From positions 1-64,000 of the forward strand of contig UQKD01000010.1 of the NCBI GenBank assembly GCA_900541585.1: 64,000 nt of DNA, written 5' to 3'. The notes beneath the pieces are model-generated. The model had not been told where the DNA came from and ran no database searches. It saw only the letters and a program-made list of their open reading frames with translations. Positions 24,560 through 32,792 of the stretch are shown here, one piece after another. The translations under genes and the position numbers were made by a program. Origin of the DNA: an uncultured Alistipes sp. Lineage in GTDB: Bacteria; Bacteroidota; Bacteroidia; Bacteroidales; Rikenellaceae. Each line of letters starts with the position of its first letter. Positions within the stretch are counted from its first letter, which is position 1.

Positions 24560-25588
24560 ATGAAAAAATCGTGTGTATTGGTCAGCGGCGGTGCAGGCTA
24601 CATCGGCTCGCACACCTCCGTGGAACTCATCAACGCCGGCTACGACGTGGTGATCGTCGACAACCTTTCGAACAGCGACCTCAACGCCGTCGAAGGCGTG
24701 CGCAAGATCACGGGCGTGGACATTCCCTTCGTCGAGGTCGACTGCTGCGACCGGGCTGCTTTCCGCAAGGTCTTCGAACAGTACGAGTTCGACTCGGTGA
24801 TCCACTTCGCGGCGTCGAAGGCCGTGGGCGAGTCGGTTCAGAAGCCGCTCGAATACTACGGCAACAACCTCACCTCGTTCATGAACGTCATCGGCCTGAT
24901 GCGTGAATTCGGCCGCCGGAACATCGTCTTCTCGTCGTCGTGCACCGTTTACGGCGAACCGGAGAAGCAGCCCGTGACGGAACAGACGCCCCGCAAGCCG
25001 GCCACCTCGCCCTACGGCAACACCAAGCAGATGTGCGAGGACATCCTGCGCGACTCGCTCGCCGCCTACCCCGGCATGAAAGGCATCGCGCTGCGCTACT
25101 TCAACCCCATCGGCGCACACCCCTCGGCCCTGATCGGCGAACTGCCGCGCGGCGTGCCGCAGAACCTCGTGCCCTTCATCACGCAGACCGCCGCCGGACT
25201 GCGCGAGTGCCTCTCGGTCTTCGGCGACGACTACCCGACGCCCGACGGGTCGTGCATCCGCGACTACATCGACGTCGTGGACCTCGCGAAAGCCCACGTG
25301 GCCGCAATCAACCGCATGGCCGGCGACAAGAACAAGCAGGCCTACGAGATTTTCAATGTCGGCACGGGCCGCGGCGTCTCGGTACTGGAACTGGTGCATA
25401 AATTCGAGGAGGTCAACGACTTGAAACTCTGCTACAAGATCGCGCCGCGCCGTGCGGGCGACATCATCGCCATCTGGGCCGACCCGACCCTGGCGAACAC
25501 CGAACTGGGCTGGACGGCCGAGCGCACGCTCGACGAGACGCTCCGCGCCGCCTGGAAATGGGAGAAACACATCCGCGGGATCGAATAA
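24560..25588 (+). CDS. galE: UDP-glucose 4-epimerase
   Basis: 342 residues. An extended SDR fold with the NAD-binding GGAGYIGSHTSVELINAGYDV at the N-terminus, IHFAASKAVGESV, the catalytic Ser/Tyr-x3-Lys (SSSCTVYG and YGNTK), RYFNPIGAH and DGSCIRDYIDVVDLA. It interconverts UDP-glucose and UDP-galactose for galactose use and surface glycans. It has its own promoter and terminator, so it is monocistronic. Confidence 0.95.
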   Translation: MKKSCVLVSGGAGYIGSHTSVELINAGYDVVIVDNLSNSDLNAVEGVRKITGVDIPFVEVDCCDRAAFRKVFEQYEFDSVIHFAASKAVGESVQKPLEYYGNNLTSFMNVIGLMREFGRRNIVFSSSCTVYGEPEKQPVTEQTPRKPATSPYGNTKQMCEDILRDSLAAYPGMKGIALRYFNPIGAHPSALIGELPRGVPQNLVPFITQTAAGLRECLSVFGDDYPTPDGSCIRDYIDVVDLAKAHVAAINRMAGDKNKQAYEIFNVGTGRGVSVLELVHKFEEVNDLKLCYKIAPRRAGDIIAIWADPTLANTELGWTAERTLDETLRAAWKWEKHIRGIE

Positions 25589-25610
25589 CCTGCCGCAAAA
25601 GCATATCCCC

Positions 25611-25645
25611 AAGAGGCGGAACGACGGTTCCGCCTCTTGTTTTTC
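25611..25645 (+). terminator. galE intrinsic terminator
   Basis: AAGAGGCGGAAC (25611-25622) pairs with GTTCCGCCTCTT (25627-25638), followed by GTTTTT. A 12-bp perfect stem with a 4-nt loop. Confidence 0.9.
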
Positions 25646-25697
25646 CGGCAAAGGACGATTTTTCGGCCGCTGATTTTTCATTTCCGATTATTTACAC

Positions 25698-25705
25698 TAA
25701 CTTTG
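25698..25705 (+). promoter_or_regulatory. -7 box TAACTTTG for rplY-pth
   Basis: TAACTTTG matches TAnnTTTG. It lies 91 nt upstream of the rplY ATG, leaving a leader of about 85 nt. Confidence 0.6.
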
Positions 25706-25796
25706 CGCTCCCAAAGCAGGCGGAAATGGGATGCGGTCCGCAGAGGCCGCATTGAGAACCGCCGAAGGTAACACATTAAAAAACAAACTTTTCATT

Positions 25797-26369
25797 ATGA
25801 AAACCATTTCAGTCAAGGCCGTAAAACGCGCCGATTTCGGCAAGAAGGCCGCCAAGGCGGTCCGCCGCGAGGGCATGGTCCCCTGCGTACTGTGCGGCAA
25901 CGGCGAGACCGAGACCTTCTCGGTAGACCCCCGCGAGATCAAACCCCTGATCTACACCCCCAACTCCTACATCGTAGAGTTCGACATCGAGGGCAAGAAA
26001 GAGCAGGCCGTGCTGCGTGAGGCACAGTTCCACCCCGTACGCGAGGAGATCCTCCACCTGGATTTCTACCGCATCGCCGAAGGCAAACCCGTTTCGATCG
26101 CCATTCCGGTACGCCTGACCGGCAACGCCGAGGGCGTGAAGGTCGGCGGTAAGCTGACCCTGTCGGCCCGCAAGCTGGTCGTCAGCGCACTGGTCGAGAA
26201 CCTTCCCGACGAAATCGTCGTGGACGTTACGGAACTGGGCGTAGGCAAGACCATCTTCGTCGGCGACCTCGATATCGAGAACCTGAAGTTCATCACCCCC
26301 GCTACGACCGCCGTCTGCGCCGTTCGCGTAACCCGTGCGTCGCGCGGAGCTGCCGAAGCTGCGAAATAA
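25797..26369 (+). CDS. rplY: 50S ribosomal protein L25/general stress protein Ctc
   Basis: 190 residues from ATG 25797 (MKTISVKAVKR); the in-frame ATG at 25731 lies in the leader and is less likely. The N-terminal L25 domain binds 5S rRNA (FGKKAAKAVRREGMVPCVLCG, HLDFYRI), and the C-terminal TL5/Ctc beta domain (about 95-180) includes LVENLPDEIVVDVTELGVG. It is the long Ctc form. It is followed by pth after 9 nt, a widespread pairing. Confidence 0.95.
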   Translation: MKTISVKAVKRADFGKKAAKAVRREGMVPCVLCGNGETETFSVDPREIKPLIYTPNSYIVEFDIEGKKEQAVLREAQFHPVREEILHLDFYRIAEGKPVSIAIPVRLTGNAEGVKVGGKLTLSARKLVVSALVENLPDEIVVDVTELGVGKTIFVGDLDIENLKFITPATTAVCAVRVTRASRGAAEAAK

Positions 26370-26378
26370 GCCGGGAAT

Positions 26379-26942
26379 ATGAAATACCTCATTGTTGGGC
26401 TGGGGAACATCGGCGCCGAGTACGCCGGAACCCGTCACAACATCGGTTTCAACGTGTTGGACGCCCTTGCAGAGGCGTCCAACACTACTTTTACGACGGC
26501 CCGTTACGGCGACATCGCCGAAGCCAAATACAAGGGACGGACACTGGTGTTGCTGAAACCCTCGACCTACATGAACCTCTCTGGCAAGGCCGTCCGCTAC
26601 TGGATGGATGCCGGGAAGATTCCGCCGGAGAACCTGCTGGTCATTTCGGACGACATCGCGCTGCCGTTCGGCACGCTGCGCCTGCGCCCGAAAGGGAGCG
26701 CCGGGGGACACAACGGACTGAAGAACATCTCCGAACTGCTCGGAACGGAGGAGTATGCCCGGATGCGCTTCGGCGTAGGCGGCGATTTTCCGAAGGGACA
26801 TCAGGTAGACTACGTGCTGGGCGAATGGACCGACGAGGAACGGAAGGCCCTTCCCGAGCGGCTGAAAGTCTTTGTCGATGCCATCCGGTCGTTCGCGACC
26901 GTGGGAACACAGTTGACCATGACCAATTTCAACAAGAAATAG
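26379..26942 (+). CDS. pth: Peptidyl-tRNA hydrolase
   Basis: 187 residues, full length. Motifs: [18 protein letters not shown] (with the essential His and Asn), [38 protein letters not shown], and RMRFGVGG. It releases tRNA from prematurely ended peptidyl-tRNA in the cytoplasm. It is cotranscribed with rplY. Confidence 0.96.
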   Translation: MKYLIVGLGNIGAEYAGTRHNIGFNVLDALAEASNTTFTTARYGDIAEAKYKGRTLVLLKPSTYMNLSGKAVRYWMDAGKIPPENLLVISDDIALPFGTLRLRPKGSAGGHNGLKNISELLGTEEYARMRFGVGGDFPKGHQVDYVLGEWTDEERKALPERLKVFVDAIRSFATVGTQLTMTNFNKK

Positions 26943-26947
26943 GAAAC

Positions 26948-26970
26948 GCGGCTTTCGGGCCGCTTTTTTT
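26948..26970 (+). terminator. rplY-pth terminator
   Basis: GCGGC, loop TTTCGG, GCCGC, followed by a run of seven T. A short GC stem with a good T-tract. Confidence 0.8.
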
Positions 26971-26990
26971 GCAATTCCGTTTTTTTTCTT

Positions 26991-27040
26991 TACCTTTGGG
27001 TAAAGTTATGACTTTATTGCGTTCTTGACATAGTACGTTG
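26991..27040 (+). promoter_or_regulatory. Promoter elements ahead of the small RNA
   Basis: TACCTTTG at 26991-26998 is a good -7 box, but it lies far from the RNA fold. Closer in, TTTATTG (27013-27019) and TACGTTG (27034-27040) form a degenerate -33/-7 pair that would start RNA near 27046, at the base of the stem. Which one is used is not clear. Confidence 0.4.
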
Positions 27041-27045
27041 TATCG

Positions 27046-27152
27046 AAGCATCTGAAATTTTGGCGAATTTTATGCACAACAGATACAGCACCCCCGGAAG
27101 GGTGTGTGCTGTTTTCTGGTTGTGCAGGGCCCGCCAAAAGCCTCAGATGCCA
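27046..27152 (+). ncRNA. Structured small RNA, possible 6S-like RNA
   Basis: A single long rod-like fold of about 105 nt. GCATCTGA (27048-27055) pairs with TCAGATGC (27143-27150); TTTTGGCG (27058-27065) with CGCCAAAA (27132-27139); TGCACAAC (27073-27080) with GTTGTGCA (27119-27126); and ACAGCAC (27085-27091) with GTGCTGT (27106-27112), capped by a CCGGAA-type loop. Small internal loops separate the stems. Length and shape agree with 6S RNA, and a Bacteroidetes form (6S-Flavo) is known, but no conserved sequence could be confirmed. No protein-coding frame here is credible. The plus strand is chosen from the promoter-like elements. Confidence 0.55.
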
Positions 27153-27205
27153 GGATTCGGCGCCGCCCTTTCGTTTTGCGCGGACCTGCCGGATTCCGCA
27201 GAAAA

Positions 27206-27285
27206 AAGAACCCGGCAGGATGCCTTCTTTTTCCCTTCCGAATTCTTCAGGAAAAAGACAGGGTTGCGCTCCTGCCGGGTCTCTG
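27206..27285. terminator. Large bidirectional terminator of the division operon
   Basis: ACCCGGCAGGA (27210-27220) pairs exactly with TCCTGCCGGGT (27270-27280). Inside, TCTTTTTCC pairs with GGAAAAAGA, giving a two-tier hairpin. On the minus strand it is followed by a T-run (complement of 27202-27207), and on the plus strand by GTTTTT. It ends the leftward rsmH-hslR transcript and may also stop small-RNA read-through. Confidence 0.7.
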
Positions 27286-27288
27286 TTT

Positions 27289-27684
27289 TTATTCCTCCTC
27301 CTCGTAGTAAATCTCATCCATCAGCCCGTCCAGCTCGCGGCGCTCCTTCTTGGTGGGACGGCCCGTACCGCGGTCGCGGACGATGAAGATCGTCTCGCGC
27401 GGGACGTTGAGTTTGTCCAGCTCCTCCTGCGGAGTAACGTTGAGACAGTAAAGAGGCACGTTTTTCGCCGGCTGACGGCTCGACACCAGGTCGAGCACCT
27501 TGTAGGAATAGGTCACCTGCATTTTGCGCACGGCGATCACATCGCCGATTTTCACCTCGCGCGAAGGCTTGGCATAAGCGCCGTTCACCGTCACCTTGTT
27601 CGTACGCACGGCATCAGCGGCATCGCTGCGGGTCTTGAACACCCGCACCGCCCAAAGGTATTTATCCAATCGAATGTCTTCCAT
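27289..27684 (-). CDS. hslR: S4-domain RNA-binding protein, Hsp15-like
   Basis: 131 residues. The N-terminal S4 domain (about 4-60) starts RLDKYLWAVRVFKTRSDAADA and has the VTVNG and KIGDVIAV segments typical of Hsp15. Hsp15 binds stalled 50S subunits carrying nascent chains. The C-terminus is basic and then acidic (RPTKKERRELDGLMDEIYYEEEE). It is the last gene of the long leftward operon, 1 nt after the TlpA-like gene. Confidence 0.88.
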   Translation of the reverse strand: MEDIRLDKYLWAVRVFKTRSDAADAVRTNKVTVNGAYAKPSREVKIGDVIAVRKMQVTYSYKVLDLVSSRQPAKNVPLYCLNVTPQEELDKLNVPRETIFIVRDRGTGRPTKKERRELDGLMDEIYYEEEE

Positions 27685-27685
27685 A

Positions 27686-28792
27686 TCACTTGATGTTTTC
27701 CGCTATTTTTTCCTGCAGGCTTCCCTTGCCGTAACCCTGCCATACATCCTGAATCCGACCGTCGGGCGCGATCAGCACGAAATGCGGAATCCCCTTTACC
27801 CCATAACGACTCCCAAGTCCGGTATCTCCGTCTACAAGTTCGTTCCATTGGTTTCCGGCCAACTGCTTTTCGGCAATAAACTCCTTCCACTCCGGCTCGG
27901 GATCGAGGCTGATATTCACAACTGCAACCCGATCTTTGCAGCGTTCCGCAATCTCTTTCAATTCGGGAATCGCCTCCAGACACGCCCCACAGCCTTTGCT
28001 CCCGAACTCAAGCAGGATGTATTTCCCCAAAAATTCCGCCAAATGATGCACGTCACCGTCGATGTCATAAAGATCGCCGTCCGCCATCCGGTCCCCGACG
28101 CCGACCGTCGCCACCGGATTGAGGCAGGCGTCGATCCGCCGGCCCGTCGGAGACTGACGCTGTTCTTCCGTCATCCGGTCGTAAAGCGCGAGCATTTCCG
28201 CTTTGTGGGCCGTACCGATTCCGTACAGCAAGAACCGGGCACACTCGGCAAACCTATTCATCCAGACTTCCGTAACGGGGGCCGTCTGCATATGACGCAC
28301 GGTCTTCTCCGATATTTGTCCGCACAATTCCATATAGCGGGTAAGTTCCTGCGGCTGGAGTATCCCCTGAAACCTGTTCAATTCACGAATCTCGGGTTCG
28401 ACCAGGGCGCGGTAAATATCCTCGTCTCTCTGCTCCGGAATGTCCGACACGACTTCCCAAAGCCACGCCTGCTCACCCTCACCGCGAATTTCCGTACATT
28501 TTCCGGGAGCGGCCCAAATATCGAGCACCCCTCCCTGGTAATCCCCTATATGCAGGCAGACCTGAAGGGCCTTCGGGGAAGAAATCGTATCCCGGAAGGA
28601 AAAACGGCCGTCAACGAGCGTATCCACGGCCATTCCCCGTAACATTTGCCCCTGCGGCTCATAAAGACGTACTACCGCGCTGTCGGGCACGTTTTCGATT
28701 TTTCCGACAATCCGGAATTCACCGGCGGGAACGGCGGGAGCGCAGGCCGTTACGGCCACCGCGGCAAAAAGCAGGCAGAGCAGCTGTTTCAT
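27686..28792 (-). CDS. TlpA-like thioredoxin-fold lipoprotein with DUF4369-type N-terminus
   Basis: 368 residues. The lipoprotein signal ends at Cys17 (AVTAC). The N-terminal part (about 25-120) looks like DUF4369 (GEFRIVGKIENVPDSAVVRLYEPQ), a helical middle follows, and the C-terminal domain (about 235-368) has a thioredoxin fold with the redox motif CGAC in GSKGCGACLEAIPEL and the cis-Pro loop GIPHFVLI. Such proteins reduce disulfides in the periplasm. The residues before CGAC are GSKG instead of the usual WATW. It sits 9 nt after ftsW and 1 nt before hslR, so it is cotranscribed with cell-wall genes. Confidence 0.8.
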   Translation of the reverse strand: MKQLLCLLFAAVAVTACAPAVPAGEFRIVGKIENVPDSAVVRLYEPQGQMLRGMAVDTLVDGRFSFRDTISSPKALQVCLHIGDYQGGVLDIWAAPGKCTEIRGEGEQAWLWEVVSDIPEQRDEDIYRALVEPEIRELNRFQGILQPQELTRYMELCGQISEKTVRHMQTAPVTEVWMNRFAECARFLLYGIGTAHKAEMLALYDRMTEEQRQSPTGRRIDACLNPVATVGVGDRMADGDLYDIDGDVHHLAEFLGKYILLEFGSKGCGACLEAIPELKEIAERCKDRVAVVNISLDPEPEWKEFIAEKQLAGNQWNELVDGDTGLGSRYGVKGIPHFVLIAPDGRIQDVWQGYGKGSLQEKIAENIK

Positions 28793-28801
28793 CGGGTCCT
28801 C

Positions 28802-30175
28802 TTACTTTTCGTACAACGTTTCGCTTTTCGGCCGGTCGTGCGACTGTTCGTCGTTCTGGCGGCTGACGCTCAGGATCATCCCGAAGGCGATCATCGTGAA
28901 GAGCATCGACGAACCGCCGCGGGAGATCAGCGGCAGGGTCTGCCCCGTCTCGGGAATCAGATTCACCGTCACCATGATATGCAGCAGCGCCTGGCAGGTT
29001 ATCAACAGCGCAAGCCCCAGCACCAGCAGTCCCGGAAAGGCGGTTCCGCACCGCCGGAATATCTCGATTCCTCGGAAGAAGACCCACAGATAAAGCATCA
29101 GCAGCAGCACGGCCAGGATAAATCCGTACTCCTCGACGAAAAAGGCGTAGGCATAATCGCTCTCGGGGTGGATCATCTCCACGCGCATCGCGCTCTGCCC
29201 GGCTCCTTCTCCCAGGATGCCGCCGTTGTAAATGGCGATCATCGAACGCTCCGTGTCGGAGAGGTGTTCGATGGGCTTCTCGGTCTGCGACTTGGTCCAG
29301 AGGTGAATCCACGTCGAGACGCGCCCTTCGGCGGTTTCGCTGCGCCCGAGGTTCAGCGTCATGATGACGACGATGGCCGCAACGCCCCATCCCACGAGCT
29401 TGACCAGCTCCCCGAAACGCACGCGGCCGATGAGCATCATCACCCACGAAGCCAGACACACCAGCACGGCCGACGAAGTGTGCGCCGGAAAGATCACCAT
29501 TGCCGAGACGACGACCGGCAGCAGAATGGGGCGCGTACCCTCGCGCCAGATTTTCCGCTGCACGGGCGACGAACGCCACGTCCAGAACTTCCACGTCGGC
29601 ACGATGCGGATTTTGTCGATCTTCGACTGCCGCCCGGCGAGCTGCTGGGCGAGAAACAGCACCGTGGCGACCTTCAGCGCCTCGGAAGGCTGGAACTGGA
29701 AGGGGCCGAGCGGAATCCAGCGGGCCGCGCCGTTGGTCGTCGCTCCGATGAAATAGACGGCGACGGTCAGCGCCACCGAAAGAAAATAGGCCGGCCGGGC
29801 CAGAAGATTGTAAATGCGGCAGTTGATCTTCTGCACGGCGACCATGATCAGCAGGCTGACGACCAGCAGCAACAGCTGCTGGCGCAGGAAATGCGCCGTC
29901 GTGCGGGCCGTGTGGGCGTCGTAGGCCATCTTGGCCGTCGAGGAGTAGACCACAAGCACCGAGATCACCGCCAGCGCGGCGACGATGATCCACAGCACGC
30001 GGTCGCCCGTAAAGAGACGGAACCCCGATTTCCCGGCCGTCCCCGTCCCGCAGGCACACCCCTCGCCGGAGGCTGTGTCACTGCTCCCCGAAACCCGCCT
30101 GCCGCCGCGCGGCACGGCGTCGCGCGCCGCCTCCGCCGTCGCCCGGTCGTCGTATCTGCTCTCGTCACGCACCAT
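28802..30175 (-). CDS. ftsW: FtsW/RodA/SpoVE family septal peptidoglycan glycosyltransferase
   Basis: 457 residues with about ten membrane segments. Typical SEDS sequences are present: NGAARWIPLGPFQFQPSEALK, the extracytoplasmic ISRGGSSML near the end, and IPETGQTLPL. The first 55 residues are an unusual hydrophilic Arg/Gly/Ser/Ala-rich extension before the first membrane segment (DRVLWIIVAALAVISVLVVY). Its position after murD in the division cluster identifies it as FtsW and not RodA. It works with the class B PBP (ftsI) to build septal wall. Confidence 0.92.
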   Translation of the reverse strand: MVRDESRYDDRATAEAARDAVPRGGRRVSGSSDTASGEGCACGTGTAGKSGFRLFTGDRVLWIIVAALAVISVLVVYSSTAKMAYDAHTARTTAHFLRQQLLLLVVSLLIMVAVQKINCRIYNLLARPAYFLSVALTVAVYFIGATTNGAARWIPLGPFQFQPSEALKVATVLFLAQQLAGRQSKIDKIRIVPTWKFWTWRSSPVQRKIWREGTRPILLPVVVSAMVIFPAHTSSAVLVCLASWVMMLIGRVRFGELVKLVGWGVAAIVVIMTLNLGRSETAEGRVSTWIHLWTKSQTEKPIEHLSDTERSMIAIYNGGILGEGAGQSAMRVEMIHPESDYAYAFFVEEYGFILAVLLLMLYLWVFFRGIEIFRRCGTAFPGLLVLGLALLITCQALLHIMVTVNLIPETGQTLPLISRGGSSMLFTMIAFGMILSVSRQNDEQSHDRPKSETLYEK

Positions 30176-30178
30176 CGT

Positions 30179-31528
30179 CTATGCTTTTTCTCCGACCCAG
30201 TTCTTGAACAGTTCGCCTCGGTTCTCGTAATTCCGGAAAAGGTCGAAACTCGCACAGGCAGGCGACAGCAGCACCGCGTCGCCGGGACGCGCTGCGGCCT
30301 TCGCCGCCGTCATGGCCGCTTCGAGCGAATCGGTCGAGACCACCTCCGGAACCACGCCCGTGAACTCCCGGACCAGTTTGGCATTGTCGAGACCCATACA
30401 CACCAACGTGTGCACCTTCGCCCGGGCAAAGGCCTTCAGCGGTTCGTAATCGTTACCTTTGTCCGTCCCGCCGGCGATCCACACCACGGGACGCGTCATG
30501 CTCTCCAGCGCATAATAGACCGAATCGACGTTCGTGGCCTTCGAGTCGTTGATCCACAGCACGCCGTCCTTTTCCGCCACGGGTTCGAGCCGGTGTTCGA
30601 CGGGCGCGAAGGCGTAGAGCGATTTGCGGATCTTCGCCGGGGCGACGCCCGCCGCAAGGGTCGCGAGGGCCGCAGCCATGGCATTATAGGCGTTGTGCAG
30701 CCCTTTGATCTGCATTTTCGCGGTGTCGATCTCCACCGACGCCTTCCCGGCCGTTGCGGTGAATTTCCCGTCGCAGAGAAACGCGTCGCCCGCACCGCTG
30801 GCCACGGCATTCTTGGCCGCGAAGGGCAGCTGGCGCATCCTCAAATCATACTTCGGAAGCTCGTTCCAGATCACCTCGTCATCGCCCGAATAGACGAACC
30901 AGTCGCGCGAAGTCATGTTCTGCGTAATCCGCATTTTCGAATCGGCGTAATTCTGAAAACAGTGGTCGTAGCGGTCGAGATGGTCGGGCGTAATGTTCAT
31001 CAGCACCCCGACATGCGCCCGGAAGCGGTACATGCCGTCCAACTGGAACGAACTCAACTCCAGCACATACCAATCGTAGTCGCCCGTAGCGACCGACCAG
31101 GCGAAACTCTCGCCGATATTGCCTCCGAGCGCCACGTTCATGCCCGCGTCGCGCATGATCTTGTAGATGAGCGACGTGGTGGTTGTCTTCCCGTTCGACC
31201 CGGTGATGCAGATACATTTGGCCTTGCCCATATAGCGGCCCGCGAACTCCATTTCGGAGATCACCGGAATGCCCGCCTCGCGGATCTTGCGCACCATCGG
31301 GGCCGTGTCGGGAATGCCGGGGGACTTGACGACCTCCGTGGCCGCGAGAATGCGCTCCTCGGTGTGGCCTCCCTCCTCGTAGGGGACTTCCCACTCGTCC
31401 AATTTGGCCTTGTAACGGTCGGCAATGCGCCCCGCATCGGAGAGGAAGACCCCGAACCCCTTCTTTTTGGCGAGGATCGCGGAACCGTAGCCGCTGATCC
31501 CACCGCCCAGAACGACGATCTGTTTCAT
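30179..31528 (-). CDS. murD: UDP-N-acetylmuramoyl-L-alanine--D-glutamate ligase
   Basis: 449 residues, full length. N-terminal Rossmann domain (VVLGGGISGYGSAILAKKKG), the ATP-binding loop ITGSNGKTTTTSLIY, NITPDHLDRYD, WINDSKATNVDSVYYAL and LSPACASFDLF at the C-terminal domain. It adds D-Glu to UDP-MurNAc-L-Ala in the cytoplasm. The gap to mraY is 1 nt and to ftsW 3 nt. Confidence 0.96.
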   Translation of the reverse strand: MKQIVVLGGGISGYGSAILAKKKGFGVFLSDAGRIADRYKAKLDEWEVPYEEGGHTEERILAATEVVKSPGIPDTAPMVRKIREAGIPVISEMEFAGRYMGKAKCICITGSNGKTTTTSLIYKIMRDAGMNVALGGNIGESFAWSVATGDYDWYVLELSSFQLDGMYRFRAHVGVLMNITPDHLDRYDHCFQNYADSKMRITQNMTSRDWFVYSGDDEVIWNELPKYDLRMRQLPFAAKNAVASGAGDAFLCDGKFTATAGKASVEIDTAKMQIKGLHNAYNAMAAALATLAAGVAPAKIRKSLYAFAPVEHRLEPVAEKDGVLWINDSKATNVDSVYYALESMTRPVVWIAGGTDKGNDYEPLKAFARAKVHTLVCMGLDNAKLVREFTGVVPEVVSTDSLEAAMTAAKAAARPGDAVLLSPACASFDLFRNYENRGELFKNWVGEKA

Positions 31529-31529
31529 A

Positions 31530-32774
31530 TTATCTTATTTTCAGCGTTACCAGCGTAATGGCCGCCAGCAGCAGCGAGATGATCCAGAAGCGGAGGACGA
31601 TCTTGGTTTCGAAAATCCCCTTTTTCTGATAATGGTGATGGACCGGAGACATCAGCAGGATGCGCCGTCCTTCGCCGTAGCGGCGTTTGGTGTACTTGAA
31701 CCAGCTGACCTGCATCATCACCGAAAAGCTCTCCACCAGGAAGACGCCGCACAACAGCGGCAGCAGCAACTCCTTGCGGATGCAGAGCGCGAAAACGGCG
31801 ATCACGCCGCCGATAGCCAGCGAACCCGTGTCGCCCATGAAAATCTGCGCCGGGAAGGAGTTATACCACAGGAAACCCACCAGCGCCCCGACCAGCGCCG
31901 CGGCGAAGACCACCATTTCGCCGCTGTCGGGAATATACATGATATTGAGGTAGTCGGCGTAGACGATGTGGCCCGAAAGATAGGCCAGCACCCCCAGCAC
32001 GGCGACGATCGGGACCGAAACGCCTGTCGCCAGACCGTCTAGACCGTCGGTGAGGTTGGCGCCGTTCGACACGGCCGTCACCACGAAAATCGCGACCAGC
32101 ACGTAGAGAATCCATGTGGCAACGGTGTTCCCGCCCGTCAGCCATCCGTAGTCGAACTCGTTGTTCTTGACGAAGGGGATGGTCGTCTGCGTGGTCTTGA
32201 GGCTCTCGGAACTGACGACCACGCGGCGCTGAACGGTTTCGAGCACCGTGCCGTCCTCGTTCAGATAGACCGTCTGCACGGGCTGCGTGACCTTCTCGCG
32301 CACGACGATGTCGGGCGAGAGCCACATGGTCGTTCCGACGATGATGCCGAGCCCCACCTGTCCCACGATCTTGAAACGGCCCTTCAACCCCTCCTTCCTG
32401 TGGCGGAAAACCTTGATGTAGTCGTCCAGTCCGCCGATCAGACCGAGCCAGACGGTCGACACGAGCAGCAACTGGATGTAGACGTTGTCCAGCTTGCCGA
32501 CGAGCAGCATCGGGACCAGGATGGCGACGAGAATGATCACGCCGCCCATCGTGGGCGTGCCTTTCTTCTGCAACTGGCCCTGAAGCCCGAGGTCGCGGAT
32601 GTCCTCGCCGATCTGCTTGCGGCGCAGGAAGTCGATGATCGCACGTCCGAAAATGATGACGATCAGCAGCGACAGAATGATGGCCGCCGCGGCCCGGAAG
32701 GAGATGTACTGGAACATTCCCGAGCCGGGAAGGTCATAGACCTCGTCCAGATACCTGAAAAGATGGTAGAGCAT
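31530..32774 (-). CDS. mraY: Phospho-N-acetylmuramoyl-pentapeptide transferase (lipid I synthase)
   Basis: 414 residues, ten membrane helices. Motifs: [42 protein letters not shown] and the [19 protein letters not shown] cytoplasmic loop. It has the Bacteroidetes-type insertion (about residues 130-200, with [15 protein letters not shown]) in the middle. It transfers phospho-MurNAc-pentapeptide to undecaprenyl phosphate. Confidence 0.96.
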   Translation of the reverse strand: MLYHLFRYLDEVYDLPGSGMFQYISFRAAAAIILSLLIVIIFGRAIIDFLRRKQIGEDIRDLGLQGQLQKKGTPTMGGVIILVAILVPMLLVGKLDNVYIQLLLVSTVWLGLIGGLDDYIKVFRHRKEGLKGRFKIVGQVGLGIIVGTTMWLSPDIVVREKVTQPVQTVYLNEDGTVLETVQRRVVVSSESLKTTQTTIPFVKNNEFDYGWLTGGNTVATWILYVLVAIFVVTAVSNGANLTDGLDGLATGVSVPIVAVLGVLAYLSGHIVYADYLNIMYIPDSGEMVVFAAALVGALVGFLWYNSFPAQIFMGDTGSLAIGGVIAVFALCIRKELLLPLLCGVFLVESFSVMMQVSWFKYTKRRYGEGRRILLMSPVHHHYQKKGIFETKIVLRFWIISLLLAAITLVTLKIR

Positions 32775-32792
32775 GTCTTATAATAGCTTTTT

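Noticed and set aside
27046..27152. Signal recognition particle RNA or tmRNA
   Set aside because: The GGAA-like apical loop recalls SRP RNA, but the conserved AGCAGC asymmetric loop and neighbouring bases are absent. There is no tRNA-like end for tmRNA.
28646..31558. 970-codon open frame on the plus strand opposite ftsW and murD
   Set aside because: It is a shadow of GC-rich codon use on the other strand: His/Arg/Gln-rich with no domain, and the minus-strand genes are certain.
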